Below are positions 24,120 through 34,900 of a stretch of 64,000 bases of DNA, one piece after another. The stretch comes from Rhabditoides inermis (lineage: Eukaryota; Nematoda; Chromadorea; Rhabditida; Rhabditidae): positions 322,001 to 386,000 of the forward strand of contig CAWZYM010000188.1 of NCBI GenBank assembly GCA_963966185.1. Direction: 5' to 3'. How positions within the stretch are numbered: position 1 is the first letter of the stretch; every line of letters starts with the position of its first letter. Made by a program: the position numbers and the translations under genes. The notes below the pieces were generated by a model. That model was given only the letters and a program-made list of their open reading frames with translations. It did not search any database and was not told the DNA's origin.

Positions 24120-25290
24120 TGTAGTTTTTAAAAATACAGTGCGCCTTTGATCTTCTTGCAAAAATAAGTGTTACGGTAGGAGAATAATTTGATCTTCTTG
24201 CAAAGATAAATGTTACGGTAGGAAAATAATTTGACCTTCTTGCAAAAATAAGGGTTACGGTAGGACAATAATTCGTTGCTTATTTGTTGGTTGCGCTTAT
24301 TTGTTGGTTGCGCACGCATCACAACGCAAAGCAGATCACGCTGCGTCAACGAAATCAATAGTTGCATCTCAATAGTTCAATAGTCTCAATAGTTATTTTC
24401 GATCAATAGTTTGCACGGGACGGTCAGCGTCGCGTCAGCGTGAGCGTGAATGTATAATCGGGCCTACTCTCCCATCTTAAAGATGTTCAAGCCATCATTT
24501 TTGTCTGTTTTGAAGCCCCGTAGAACATGGTCTCATAGCGTAGTGGATAGTAGGTAATTAGAAAATGACACCAGACATCACGACACCACGACACCACTTC
24601 ACAAAAGGCATCCTGGAAAATTCATCACTTCATCACTTCATCACATGGGATGAAGTGATGAATTTTCCAGGGCACCTTCACAAAACACAACTGCACCACG
24701 ACCTCTCGTCTATATAACTGAAAAAGATGCAGATTTTTTCGTTTTGTAAAGTGGTGTCATGGTGTCTGGTGTCCATGATGTCTGGTGTCATTTCCTAATT
24801 GCCTGGATGGTAAGCGAGCCGAAGTCGAATTTCCTCGCAACCCGGAAATATGCGGATATATGTGCAGGGAAAGTTATATTTCATATATATAACCCATTGA
24901 TGCGTGCGCAACCAACAAATGAGCGCGGGAAACAACAAATTCCTCACAGTCTATGAGTTTTATGAGTTTTCTATGAGTTTTATGAGTTTTCTATGAGTTT
25001 TATGAGTTTTCTATGAGTTTTCTATGAGTTTTATGAGTTTTATGAAATTATACTTTTTAACTTTGTAACTTTGTAGTTTTTAAAAATACAGTGCGCCAGA
25101 TCAAACTATTCTCCTACCGTAATACTTATCTTTGCAAGAAGATCAAAATATTCTCCCACCGTAACACTTATCTTTGAAGAAGATCAAATTATTCTCCTAC
25201 CGTAACACTTATCTTTGCAAGAAGATCAAATTACTCTCCTACCGTAACCCTTATTTTTGCAAGAAGGTCAAATTATTTTCCTTTAACAAA
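24120..25290. mobile_element. Foldback element with nested inverted repeats and subterminal 42 bp repeats
   Basis: A 42 bp unit, GATCTTCTTGCAAAAATAAG followed by TGTTACGGTAGG, is repeated about three times at 24150-24275 and, inverted, about four times at 25098-25282. Further in, TTGTTGGTTGCGC-type sequence (24285-24320) is inverted at 24898-24920, and TGACACCAGACATCA-type arms (24565-24603, 24745-24802) surround a CTGGAAAATTCATCACTTC hairpin (24612-24671). A 25-base phrase ending ATACAGTGCGCC occurs directly at both ends (24122, 25073). It lies just upstream of the kelch start codon. Confidence 0.75.
24950..25050 (+). repeat. Short tandem repeat CTATGAGTTTTATGAGTTTT
   Basis: The 20-base unit and its 10-11 base half units are repeated several times inside the foldback element. 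Confidence 0.85.
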
Positions 25291-25895
25291 AATATTCGCA
25301 ATTTGCCTCCGTAATTCTTTTATTGCACAACACTACCTTTTTTTGGACAAAAATTATTTTTCGAGAATGTCACACTCCCTTTATCGGAATGCGGCTGTGG
25401 TAGTACACCTGCAACCTTGTGGTTTTTTTTTGAATGTGTTTCAAATTGAATAAACAACAACGATGAACATTTTTGAACAATGATGCACTTTTTTATCACA
25501 TGCAACTTTAAATGTCAACAATAACATAACACCTTATATCATCAATAAATGAACATCTGAAAATATCGAGAGAGAAAACGTGACAGAGAGGGCAATAACA
25601 ATTATTAATTATTGGTCAAAACATCTGCACGAAACAAAGAAAAACATGTCAGGCGAGAATAGCAAACACGTCACGGTCCCGATTTACTTCTTCCTCTCAT
25701 CAGCACTTTATCTTTTCGCTCCCTCGACGCATGTTCAACATACCAATTCGATGATTTTTGGACATGCACTCGTTTCGTATGAGAGCCGAACTTCAGAAGA
25801 ACCTAGAAAAGTGTCAAGAAATATTCTGACTTGATAAATTTGACGACACAAAAACGCATTACCCCGTACCCCGACAAAACGGCAGTTACTTATAC
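25291..25895. other. Intergenic, no gene recognised
   Basis: AT-rich DNA between the foldback element and the TTAA element. The open frame at 25580-25834 has a hydrophobic patch but no recognisable domain or flanking splice support. Confidence 0.4.
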
Positions 25896-26299
25896 TTAAA
25901 GGTAGTGTACCCTCTGAATCAAATATAAAAAATATCACGAATGTATTATCAATGTCTTTTAGAGGTATTTTTATGTCGTTTATGGTTGTTTGTGATAAAA
26001 AATAATGAAATTAAAAATTATCAAACTTTTATTTTAATCCAACATGATACGCATATTTGCGCAACGTTGTGAGTTATGATTTTTAACATCATTCAACATA
26101 TCTTACTGCGTTCAGCATATAATTTCCCATCAGCTGTTTTCGCCAGTTTAGTAAAAGAAACACATAGTAGAAATGTTATATAAAATAAGAATGACATAAG
26201 AAACAATATATAAACACATGCAAATAAATTGTCTTGAATGAAACAGCCGTTAGTGTGGTCAAATTGTGTAACTTCGTGCAGTTGTGCACACACCCCCTA

Positions 26300-26480
26300 A
26301 GACAAGCCTCGCGGTCCCCGCGCGGTGAATCGGCGGCTCCCGCGGGAAGCATGCGCGGTCCGCTCGGGTACAACGCGGGGCGGTGCGAGATCGCTCCGCG
26401 GGAGCCCCGAGAACTGCGCGGTTCGCGCGGGATTCCCGCGAAAACCGCGAAACAGTCCCGCGGGAACCGCGCAGAGCATT
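26300..26480. repeat. GC-rich array of CCGCGGG motifs, left
   Basis: Short palindromic words such as CCCGCGGGA and CCGCGCGG recur every 10-20 bases in strong contrast with AT-rich surroundings. A similar array lies at 27531-27730 in the same element. Confidence 0.75.
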
Positions 26481-26542
26481 ATCAGCCTACTGATCAGGCA
26501 CTTCTTTGTTGTAGTTCTCTCCTGTATTTTCGTTATTCATCG

Positions 26543-27024
26543 TCAACGACCATATAGAAAACATATTTCATTAGCGACAAACAAGTAACACATCAATGCA
26601 CCACAAAATAACAGTATTTGGAGAGGTGGCGAAGACTTGTTCTTGAGCACAACTTGTTCTTCAGCTTGGATCGAAGATGTCGGGCTTGATCTTGTACTGG
26701 GACTCCTCCTGCTGCTCGACTCAAAGTTGAACTGAACCAATCAATCAATATCAATCTATATGGATATGGACAAATCACTAGATACCTGAATGAAGTAAAG
26801 CACGAGTTCCTTGAGACGTAACTGTTCACCTTGAAGCCCTTCGACAGATGCGCGGCGGGAAAAAAAGAATGTCTTGTGCTGGAGCGATTGATCGTGATTC
26901 ATACCACCCCTCCATCCACCAACCTTCTTCGTGTACCTTCTCTTTTCGATCTGCGCGGAGTGATCGGCATGGGCCGAGAACACTTGCACTTCGCCTCGCC
27001 TCCTTCCGGCACAGCGTACTTTCC
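26543..27024 (-). CDS. Possible gene fragment inside the TTAA element (unknown product)
   Basis: Three exon-like blocks with usable splice sites are seen on the minus strand: 27024-26937 (acceptor TTTCAG, donor GTACAC), one from CACAAGACATTC after a CTCCAG at about 26884 to the donor GTATCT at about 26788, and a terminal block after GGTTCAG ending with a stop at 26543. The middle block reads HKTFFFSRRASVEGLQ and QLRLKELVLYFIQ in frame 0; the terminal one includes FNFESSSRRSPS and a hydrophobic segment LLFCGALMCYLFVA. Other frames are also open in places, so the reading is uncertain. No family is recognised. It may be a host gene fragment caught by the element. Confidence 0.3.
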
Positions 27025-27530
27025 CTGAAACACAAAGTGATGTACGAAAAACAAGTTCTTTTCGACACACACCTTGACGAGCATGAACTGGACGAGTATG
27101 AACTGTATGACAGTCCTCTACGTGCCTACGTCGTCGACGAGCAGTGTCTGTCTTGGTTCTCCCTTCTCCCTTCTCCGGAACACTCCACTGGAGAGGACAG
27201 CGGGCTATCTGTCAGCCTCTTGGCAGACGATGCGGGGAGGCGAGCGCGATGCACCCCGCCTGTTTCGAAGTCAGGATGACAGCATCTTAATAAGAATAAT
27301 GTTACAAGATTCGAACTTATCATGCACGCGCACGCACCTTCCATATTTTCTTGTACCAGCCTACTGCTGCCAGCCGGGAGCACTCCGTGTTATCGGATCA
27401 CCATATGCATACAACAAACCTACAAAACAACAAACATTTTCAAAATAAACAAAACAAAACAAACATGAAATGAATAAAATCGCAGAACTTCGATGTGCGC
27501 AAAATTTAAATGTGAAAAGGACGCCGTTAG

Positions 27531-27730
27531 ATTGTTCGGGACTTCCTCGAAAGCCCCGCGGGATCCCCGAAAACAGAAACCTTCCCGCGGGGTTCTATCT
27601 GCATTTCGCGCCTCCCGCGGGATCCCCGCGCAGGACCGCGCACTGTCGGGAGGCCCGCGGGTAACGCGAGGGCGCTGCGAAAAACAGTGGAATCCCGCGG
27701 GGCGCTCGAGACTTTGCCTGAGCCCGAGCT
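27531..27730. repeat. GC-rich array of CCGCGGG motifs, right
   Basis: Partner of the array at 26300-26480, with CCCCGCGGGATCCCCG-type words. It lies near the right end of the TTAA element. Confidence 0.75.
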
Positions 27731-27902
27731 GATTAAAAGTTATTAGTTTCTTCGATTTCTCACTCCAATATTCAAATAATTTTTTAAAACTAAATTGTTT
27801 CAGAATATATGTTTGCATCATCATAATATACTCATTGAGTCGTAAACAATGACATGTTGTATCTACACATGCACCCAGATTCAGAGAGTACACTACCTTT
27901 AA

Positions 27903-28242
27903 TTATAGCTAACAGATAATCATGCCCCTATGTATTCTTGCGGCTCAAACTCTTGTTTCCTACTATAGGAACATTCACGTTGCCTGTTAAACTCCTTGAA
28001 TCTAATCACTCATGAATGTTTATGTACTCACATACTGTCGGAATCTACCAGAATCTGACCATCCTTCAGAGAGTTCACGAAATCCAACTCTCGCTATTTT
28101 TTTAACCATCACATCACTGAGGGCTCCCCAATAAGTAGTACCACTTGCACTGGTCAGCCTAGGATTAGCCTTGTTTATCCACATATTTTTCATGCTTGCC
28201 TTTCATCGTTATCACTTCTCCCTTGCCGTGGAAATAAACACT
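27903..28242. other. Downstream flank of the class gamma receptor gene
   Basis: AT-rich, no gene. Near 28033 it carries CATACTGTCGGAA, a phrase that also occurs at the end of the last receptor exon (28267 and 28294), so the C-terminal region has small duplications. Confidence 0.45.
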
Positions 28243-28431
28243 TCAATATATCACCACTGAGTGGTGACATACTGTCGAAACCACATAACTCACATACTGT
28301 CGGAACCTGCTGTTGAAAGCGAACATGCTCCAGGGGAGGGCGAGAGTGACACAATCGGTGCAGAACGGGCGCACCAGGTACAGACAGAATATGGCCAGCG
28401 GGTGATGCCAGAGGAAGAAGGCGATCTGCAA

Positions 28432-28488
<57 letters not shown>

Positions 28489-29521
28489 CTCTGAACTAAC
28501 AACTTGATATATTATATTATATTTTGTTTTGCGACAACAGCTCATCAGCTACATTTCCGCAACTGAAGTGAACTGAAGTTAGAAAAGCACGCATGCAAAT
28601 GATTACTCGTCTTCTCTCATGTGGTCCCGCCACGACTCGCCTGATGCGCGCAGTATAGGCAGGTCGACAGCGACATGACCAGTGCGGTGAGGAAGAGGTT
28701 GATTTCGGCCTGAAAATAGGTCACTACGTTTTCTCGTTACACAAAATGATGACTAATAGTAGCTGCGGACCCGTCGATTGCTGCGCTCCAGTCGATTCAG
28801 ATACTTCAACGTTACTGTACTGCAAACGACTATCATGGATATCGTGATGAAACACAGTATCGCGGATTCGCAACTGTTAGAGATCTATAAATATAAGTAA
28901 CTAGTTACACATAAAATCACAAGTTGACGTTAACATACCCACGATGAGATGACTCTTTTGTAGTTGAAGGCGATGGCTCCATTTGCAGGAGTTGCGATCG
29001 CGGGGGCAACTAACAAATGTGGGTAGACAACAATTGGCACATAAAGCATCAACAACTTCGCGATCCAGAAATGACGACGCCATTGCTACGAGTGATATTC
29101 TTTTTCGAATCCGCTTCTATAAACGTACCTTTTCATATTGCAACGGCCACACTACGCAAGTCATACGATTAAAAGCTATCATAACCATCGAAATGAGTAG
29201 TGATGTTGTGAAATAGTAGAATAGCAGGTAGATCGGGGTGAGGGCGAAGGTGTAGTTAGTGCCAAATATGGCAAACATCCAGGTATTGACGACGCCAGTT
29301 GTCGCTAGTCGCGGAAGGATGATGTCATATAAGTAGAACACGATATTCAGAATGCTAGTGATTCTGTACAATCGGAAACACGACTTGTTTCTGTTCAACT
29401 TGTCGCTCGAAATGAAACCAAAAAGCAGTGCGTACAGAAAAAGTGAAGGAATTCCGTAGACAATATGGATCATGTAACACACTTTCGCTAGGACAGTAAG
29501 GTTCGGCTCGGAAGTTGGCAT
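28243..29521 (-). CDS. Serpentine receptor class gamma (Srg) chemoreceptor
   Basis: Five exons join in phase 0 to 301 residues: 29521-29129, 29085-28939, 28884-28771, 28709-28641, 28425-28243. Exon 1 holds three membrane spans and the family signature FNRMTCVVWPLQYEK at residues about 118-131; exon 2 continues QWRRHFW and a fourth span with a long extracellular loop ending FNYKRVISSW. Exon 3 gives span five (CFITISMIVVC) and a basic loop, exon 4 span six (AEINLFLTALVMSL), and exon 5 span seven with LPWSMFAFNSRFR. The length and motifs match nematode Srg proteins, which act in chemosensation. The intron after 28641 starts with GC instead of GT (GCGAGT). The last exon contains a possible donor at 28293, so the true C terminus may differ. 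Confidence 0.88.
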
Positions 29522-30020
29522 GGTTGGGAGAAAGAGTGTACAACGGGTAAAATAGACGTATAGTAAAATAGACGGAGACAAGAGCAGGTGTTCACGTACG
29601 TAATTGATTCAGTCAACGAACGTGTAACATTACCCATTCATGTTCGTGCATTACAGTATTACACATGTGATGTGATTGCTGTCAATTACAATTACTTCTT
29701 TAGGGCACAATGAGTTTGCCTAAGTAGTTTTCCGCCATAAATACGTTATTTCGTTGCGTGTTGTTGAGGTTTCAGCTACACAGGGGTTTCTTGTTGAAAA
29801 CAAACGAAATTGTATAAACAACATTTTCATTAATTTCATTCCGTATCCTCATTTCGTATTCGCTAGTGGACTCATCAAAATTCACTTTGATGCACTTTAC
29901 GATCTATGTAAAGAGAAAGGGAAATGAAAGAAGATAAAAGTGCGAATTGGCGGCATTAATTATGCCGGTTCGTGTAATCTAACAGCCGCTACACAGTGCT
30001 AACCCATCCATTCCCGCCAC

Positions 30021-30067
<47 letters not shown>

Positions 30068-30075
30068 TCTCCCCC

Positions 30076-30136
<61 letters not shown>

Positions 30137-30295
30137 GTCCTTCCCCTGTCATTTCTTCTCCTGCCAATCACATCAGCGATTGTTTGATTGTCGCATCGCT
30201 GTCTTGCATGTTTTCGTCTCTCTCCCTAATTGAGAGATCGCGAAACCGCCGCCGACCTACTCGCGGCTACCACTACAGTACTACGTAGTTACTCG
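29522..30295. other. Intergenic with CT microsatellite
   Basis: Upstream region of the receptor gene. A CT run interrupted by short C runs lies at 30023-30137; the Arg-Glu frames over it are artefacts. Nothing else is recognised. Confidence 0.6.
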
Positions 30296-30544
30296 TCACA
30301 ACAGCCTAAGGACGGTTACAAGTTCCGCGTCACAAGTACTGTTTTGTTGTGAAGAGTCGTCGTCCGCGTTCGAATGGGAACGAATCCAGTTTTGCCTTTT
30401 TATATCGAGGTAATCACCACAATTGGCATGTCTCGTCTGTTCGATGTTTGCGCATTCTTTGAGCAACCCCGCCATCAATTCCTCACGTTGCATTTTTCGT
30501 TTTTGCTTTGATTTTTTGGGGTCTATATACTTAAAACCTCTCAA
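30296..30544 (-). CDS. Hypothetical ORF, possibly a terminal exon
   Basis: An open frame runs from about 30575 to the stop at 30296. It reads KYIDPKKSKQKRKMQREELM then LLKECANIEQTRHANCGDYL and a polar tail with DDDSSQQNS. The composition, rich in Lys and Glu with a balanced mix, is more coding-like than its surroundings. An internal ATG gives 65 residues. A usable acceptor (ATTACAAAG) lies near 30556. No family is recognised and no partner exon was found. Confidence 0.3.
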   Translation of the reverse strand: MRGFKYIDPKKSKQKRKMQREELMAGLLKECANIEQTRHANCGDYLDIKRQNWIRSHSNADDDSSQQNSTCDAELVTVLRLL

Positions 30545-31106
30545 AAACCTCTTTGTAATCGAAAAGGTATTTTTAATGAAAAGAGATCATGTTGTTTGAT
30601 ACTGATAGACTAAGACATCAGTCTATCCTTTTTTACACATGATATTGTTTTTTGATCGTCTTTACACTATTCACGCATTGTGTTCGCATGCACTACTTTC
30701 ATCAAATGTTGTTCATTCTAGAATTTTCTCATAGAAGAAGATTGAGAGATTGAGAGATAGAGAGAAAAGGGAGGGAGAGGTTTGGAGTCAGATTCAATTA
30801 GTCTCCTGTCTCTAGACGACCATGTGAAATACCTATATTTCACTACAATATTCACACATTTAAACTCACGTGAGAGATGGTTTACGCAACATTTTTTTCG
30901 CCCTGGTCTTGATCTGGTGGTCTTGATCTACGTCTCTCTCTCTCTCTCTATCTATCTTTATCTTTCTCTCTCTCCATCTCTATCTCCCCCCGCCCGAAAC
31001 CCGTCTATTCGCTGATTTCGGCGCATCGATCAGTGTTGTCCGGTTGATAAGTGATGCATTCGCGCGACTTGTAAGGAGAGACAAGTGTGTGCATTAGCAC
31101 AAGGCT

Positions 31107-31169
<63 letters not shown>

Positions 31170-31487
31170 AGGGGAGGGAGAATGAAAGGCAGATGCAAGC
31201 GATGACGAATGACTCATCACAAGAAACACTCACCTCACTCCATCCTGTGTGCTATTTCTCACGTTCCTCCTCCAGAAAAATGTTGTGTTGACACTGTTAC
31301 TAATTCTCAACCTAAATTATGCTAATTTTCTAGTATCTTCTCGCAAATTTCAGACTTCACTAATCATTTCTTCTACAGTACTATTGTATCCTTTACGAAA
31401 TGTACAATTCCGCGTACTCGCACTTCTAATGACAATGTAGCCGCCGTTCTCAAACATCGCGCCAGTCTGAGTTGACGCCTTGCAGAC
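30545..31487. repeat. Intergenic region upstream of the EGF gene with CT and GA microsatellites
   Basis: CT-rich at 30931-30985 and a pure (GA)n at about 31110-31160. It should contain the promoter of the EGF-like gene, but no specific site is recognised. Confidence 0.6.
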
Positions 31488-33452
31488 ATGCTGACGCGGA
31501 TCGTGTGTCTTCCTCTCCTGCTCATCATAGCCTTCATTTCAACATCCGAGGGCCGGAAACGACCGCACCTCATGTGAGCTGCACGGTTTTAGATGTTTGA
31601 AAAGATTTATGTGAGACTTATTTACATATTGATGGCTGAAACAAATTCTTCATGATATGATGTGATGTGATATATGTGATATGTTCATATCGCTGTAGAG
31701 TTCACATTGAACTCCTGAAAACATATCTCCTGTACAATATGATACGGAACTCGTGAATTATATTTTTGGTTCTTTCTTCGACCAATATCAAACGGTTGAC
31801 AGAGCTTTCTAAAAACGTACCTGCTAACTGACACCTACATATTTGGTAACGAAAACAATTCCCGTTTCTCTCCAGCTGCCAGAACAGTAAGGCGGCGGTT
31901 TGTAGCACAAACAGAAAATGTAGGCTGCAGCGAAAACCTTTCTGACTCTGAGCTATCTGTATCGAACGTTGTCGAAAACTACCACAATCCAGAGATTTCG
32001 GAGCATACTATAATGTTATGCTTGCAATAAGTTGCGCGCGGTGGGGTAGATCAGATGAAGACGGAGAGTCAGCTCACAGCAATAGCGCGCAAAACAAGAG
32101 ACGCAGACGGTTATGGCACCGTAACTCGATCTGCAAGAGAGGTAGATCGAAAACTATCGCTCTGGGGCTATAAACTCGCTAACGTACCTACTTGACAAAC
32201 CATTCCCTCGTTTTCTAGCTGCCAGCACGGACATGCCGAGGAGGGTCGTTGCGTGTGCGACGAGGACTACGTGGGCCGACACTGCGAGCGGAAGAAGATG
32301 TGCAACAGCTTCCGGCGGTACAGGAATGGAAGGTGTGTCACATATCACTAGATGCACTGTGTGATATCTCATTCTGGAACGGCAGGCGAGTATGCACATG
32401 TGCATTTGAAGTGGATGCGTTGTGAAGGCTTTTTTCCTAGTGACAAGTCAATGTGTATATGATGTAGTTTTAATACGTATAAAAAGTTTATTGAAATTAA
32501 ATCTATTAAAATACTCATTCCAGCTGCGCGGGTTGTGTGGACGGGTACACGGGCGAGTTCTGCAGCGAGATCAACTGTGTGCATGGCGCGCCCGACTATA
32601 CGGTACGTTCACGCAAAACGTATCAGTTGATTGGAAACGTATCATTTTAATCGAGCTGATTCTCCGTTTTTTTCAACAACAATATCCGAAAGTGATCAGC
32701 TTTATAGATATAGAAATAAAGATAAAGTTTATACAGATAGAGCTTTATAGCTATAGATACATGTATCATTGTAATTTTGTAAGATTGTTTCACCAGCAGA
32801 GTAAAACGCTATGTAACATTGTTGCGCAAAACAGATACGCAATACGATCCTTTTTTACTATTATAAAACGATGATTCACGATGAAATTGTATTAATTACA
32901 ATACAACTATAAAACGATCACGATTCCAGTTTCAGGGCACGAAGTGTGTCTGCGATAAGCCGTGGTCGGGCAGCTTCTGCCATTCGCTGACCACCAACGA
33001 CGTCTACAGCTACTACAACAGACGGGTGCGTCTCTCTCTCTCTCTCTCTCTCTCCCCCCCCCCCCTCTCTCTCTCTTCTCTTATTCATACAGAGCTCATA
33101 ACTTCTTTCTTACGAAATTAAAACTATATGAACGAAAGTTTGCATGAGTCAGCTGACACAGATAAACCGTACATTCATTCATCATTTATTCCCGTACAGG
33201 TGTACTTTCTGGGTCCTCTCGGCGCGCTCTCACTCATACCCATGTGTCTCGTACTATTCTGCTGCGAGAAGTTCGCTCACAAACGACAGGTCGGTTTGTT
33301 TACTTGTTTGTTTACTTTGTTTGTTTACTTTGTTTGTTTACTTGTTTGTTTACAGGTGAAGCGAGTTCAAGCGCAGATGGAATCGCTGAACAACGGTAAA
33401 GACCTCAATATCAAGAGCGAGACGCTCTCGTATCTTCTCAAGGAAGACGCCT

Positions 33453-33454
<2 letters not shown>
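31488..33454 (+). CDS. Small type I membrane protein with EGF-like repeats
   Basis: Six exons with matching phases give 187 residues: 31488-31573, 32219-32332, 32524-32602, 32930-33025, 33200-33289, 33356-33454. ATG stands two bases after a TTGCAG acceptor, as expected for trans-splicing. Residues 1-22 form a signal peptide (IVCLPLLLIIAFISTSEG). Three Cys-rich EGF-like units follow: CQHGHAEEGRCVCDEDYVG, then GCVDGYTGEFCSE, then CVCDKPWSGSFC. A membrane span (FLGPLGALSLIPMCLVLFC) lies at about 130-148, followed by a basic cytoplasmic tail ending KEDA. It is probably a cell-surface protein; the ligand or partner is unknown. The exon 4 acceptor could shift by six bases (CAGTTTCAG). The name of the family is not recognised. 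Confidence 0.85.
32041..32176 (+). repeat. Dispersed repeat, copy 1 (in EGF gene intron 1)
   Basis: TGGGGTAGATCAGATGAAGAC, then GAGGTAGATCGAAAACTATC and GGCTATAAA match a second copy at 59121-59220 in order and orientation. No coding frame. Confidence 0.6.
33290..33355 (+). repeat. EGF gene intron 5 built from TTTGTTTAC units
   Basis: The 66-base intron is almost whol­ly a tandem of TTTGTTTACTTG-like words between the donor GTCGGT and acceptor TTTACAG. Similar words occur in globin introns at about 49190 and 49605. Confidence 0.8.
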
Positions 33455-33492
<38 letters not shown>

Positions 33493-33748
33493 CTCTCAAT
33501 CTCTCGTGTGTTTCACTTGATCTAAACATAGTCATTGAATCCAGTCTCTTATGTCTCTCCTTCCATCTCTATGTCTCTCTATTCCCCCTTCTCTCTCTCC
33601 TCGTCTACTCGTCTCTCTTTTCACTTGTAGCAACCACAACACATAAAACCGGTGACGTCTCTCATAATAATTGTGATATATGATCGATAAGAGATAGCGA
33701 TAAATACATATAGAATTACATGGAATGTGTGTTTTGCGTTTCGCTGCT
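33455..33748. other. Convergent 3' flanks of the EGF and aldo-keto reductase genes
   Basis: The two stop codons are 294 bases apart on opposite strands. The sequence is CT-rich at first (33455-33610) and then AT-rich. It must hold both 3' UTRs, which may overlap. Confidence 0.6.
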
Positions 33749-34386
33749 TCACAATTGTCCCTCCTCTTTGAGCTTGAGCACGTCCTTGAACGGGTAGTTG
33801 GGGTGTTCCCTGGAATGTGACGTCATTACTGACAACGCGGTGAATCAGTGAATCAGAAAGACTAATTGACTCAATCCGAGGTCGAATGGGCGCATGTGAG
33901 AAAGGGAGTTGAGCGAACTGGCTGACTCGAATCAAATCAGTGGACAATAAGTGACTTGGCTCGGACACTACATACACTACTCGCCACATGGAATAGCAAA
34001 AGTGTGGGCCCGGGTGCCCCCGGTGTGGGCCTACTTTGGAACCGTCGGACACAAACTACACTACACCGGTGACACGGTCGTTGGAAAAAAAAGTCTCTCG
34101 TGATTTGGGGTAGACCGTATCGCGTATTCGAAGCTCTAATCGCTTCACGTATAGGACTATCCGTCGCCATATCTGGCTATTTTGAGAACGAATGATCGCG
34201 TGTGGAACGTTTCATTTTCTCGATTATGTTCGCATTTGAAAAAGGCAGATCAATGTCAACTCACATGGCCTTGTCCCAGAGATAGAAGCGCCGCCTGGAC
34301 GGGATATCATTCAACGCGGCAATGTCCTCATCTGCCAGGAAGAAGTCCGACGACTGAAAGCGTTTTATTGATTGATTATCGATTGA

Positions 34387-34470
<84 letters not shown>

Positions 34471-34857
34471 TTTAATCATAATTGAGTCAAGTGACATGAA
34501 CAATGGGTTGACAATGTAAAAAGCGCACAGTTTGAGACTAGACGACGTTTTGACTTCTTTACGATGACGTCCCGTCCGTTTGTACGCTCTGAACGCAGTC
34601 GAACCGAAGGGATAATCCCTCACCAGGCACTGTGTTTATAACAGCATATGCGGTGAGAGACTATCCTGTCACTTCTATAGTTGGGTGAGAAAACCCGGCC
34701 TATGAGATAGACACTACCCCTGTCCAACCGTCTTTCCCCGTCAACTAGCGAGCGAAGAACTCTACATAAAATCTATAGATGTGTTGGGTCTGTTATATGG
34801 ATAACTTTTGCACTTGTGGGTCATGCGATCCAATTACGAGATCATTGGTGTATTGGT

Positions 34858-34900
<43 letters not shown>

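Larger units (their letters stand above)
25900..27898. mobile_element. TTAA-flanked DNA element (2.0 kb), same family as the 333 bp MITE
   Basis: The left end AGGTAGTGTACCCTCTGAAT and right end (reverse complement AGGTAGTGTACTCTCTGAAT) form an inverted repeat of about 20 bases, flanked by TTAA at 25896-25899 and 27899-27902. The ends match the MITE at 5665-5997. Inside are two GC-rich arrays (26300-26480, 27531-27730) near either end and a centre with exon-like sequence (26543-27024). No transposase is seen, so it would need one in trans. Confidence 0.7.

Noticed and set aside
24128..25290. CRISPR-like array of 42 bp units
   Set aside because: The units are contiguous, without unique spacers, and are inverted at the other end of an element in a eukaryotic genome.
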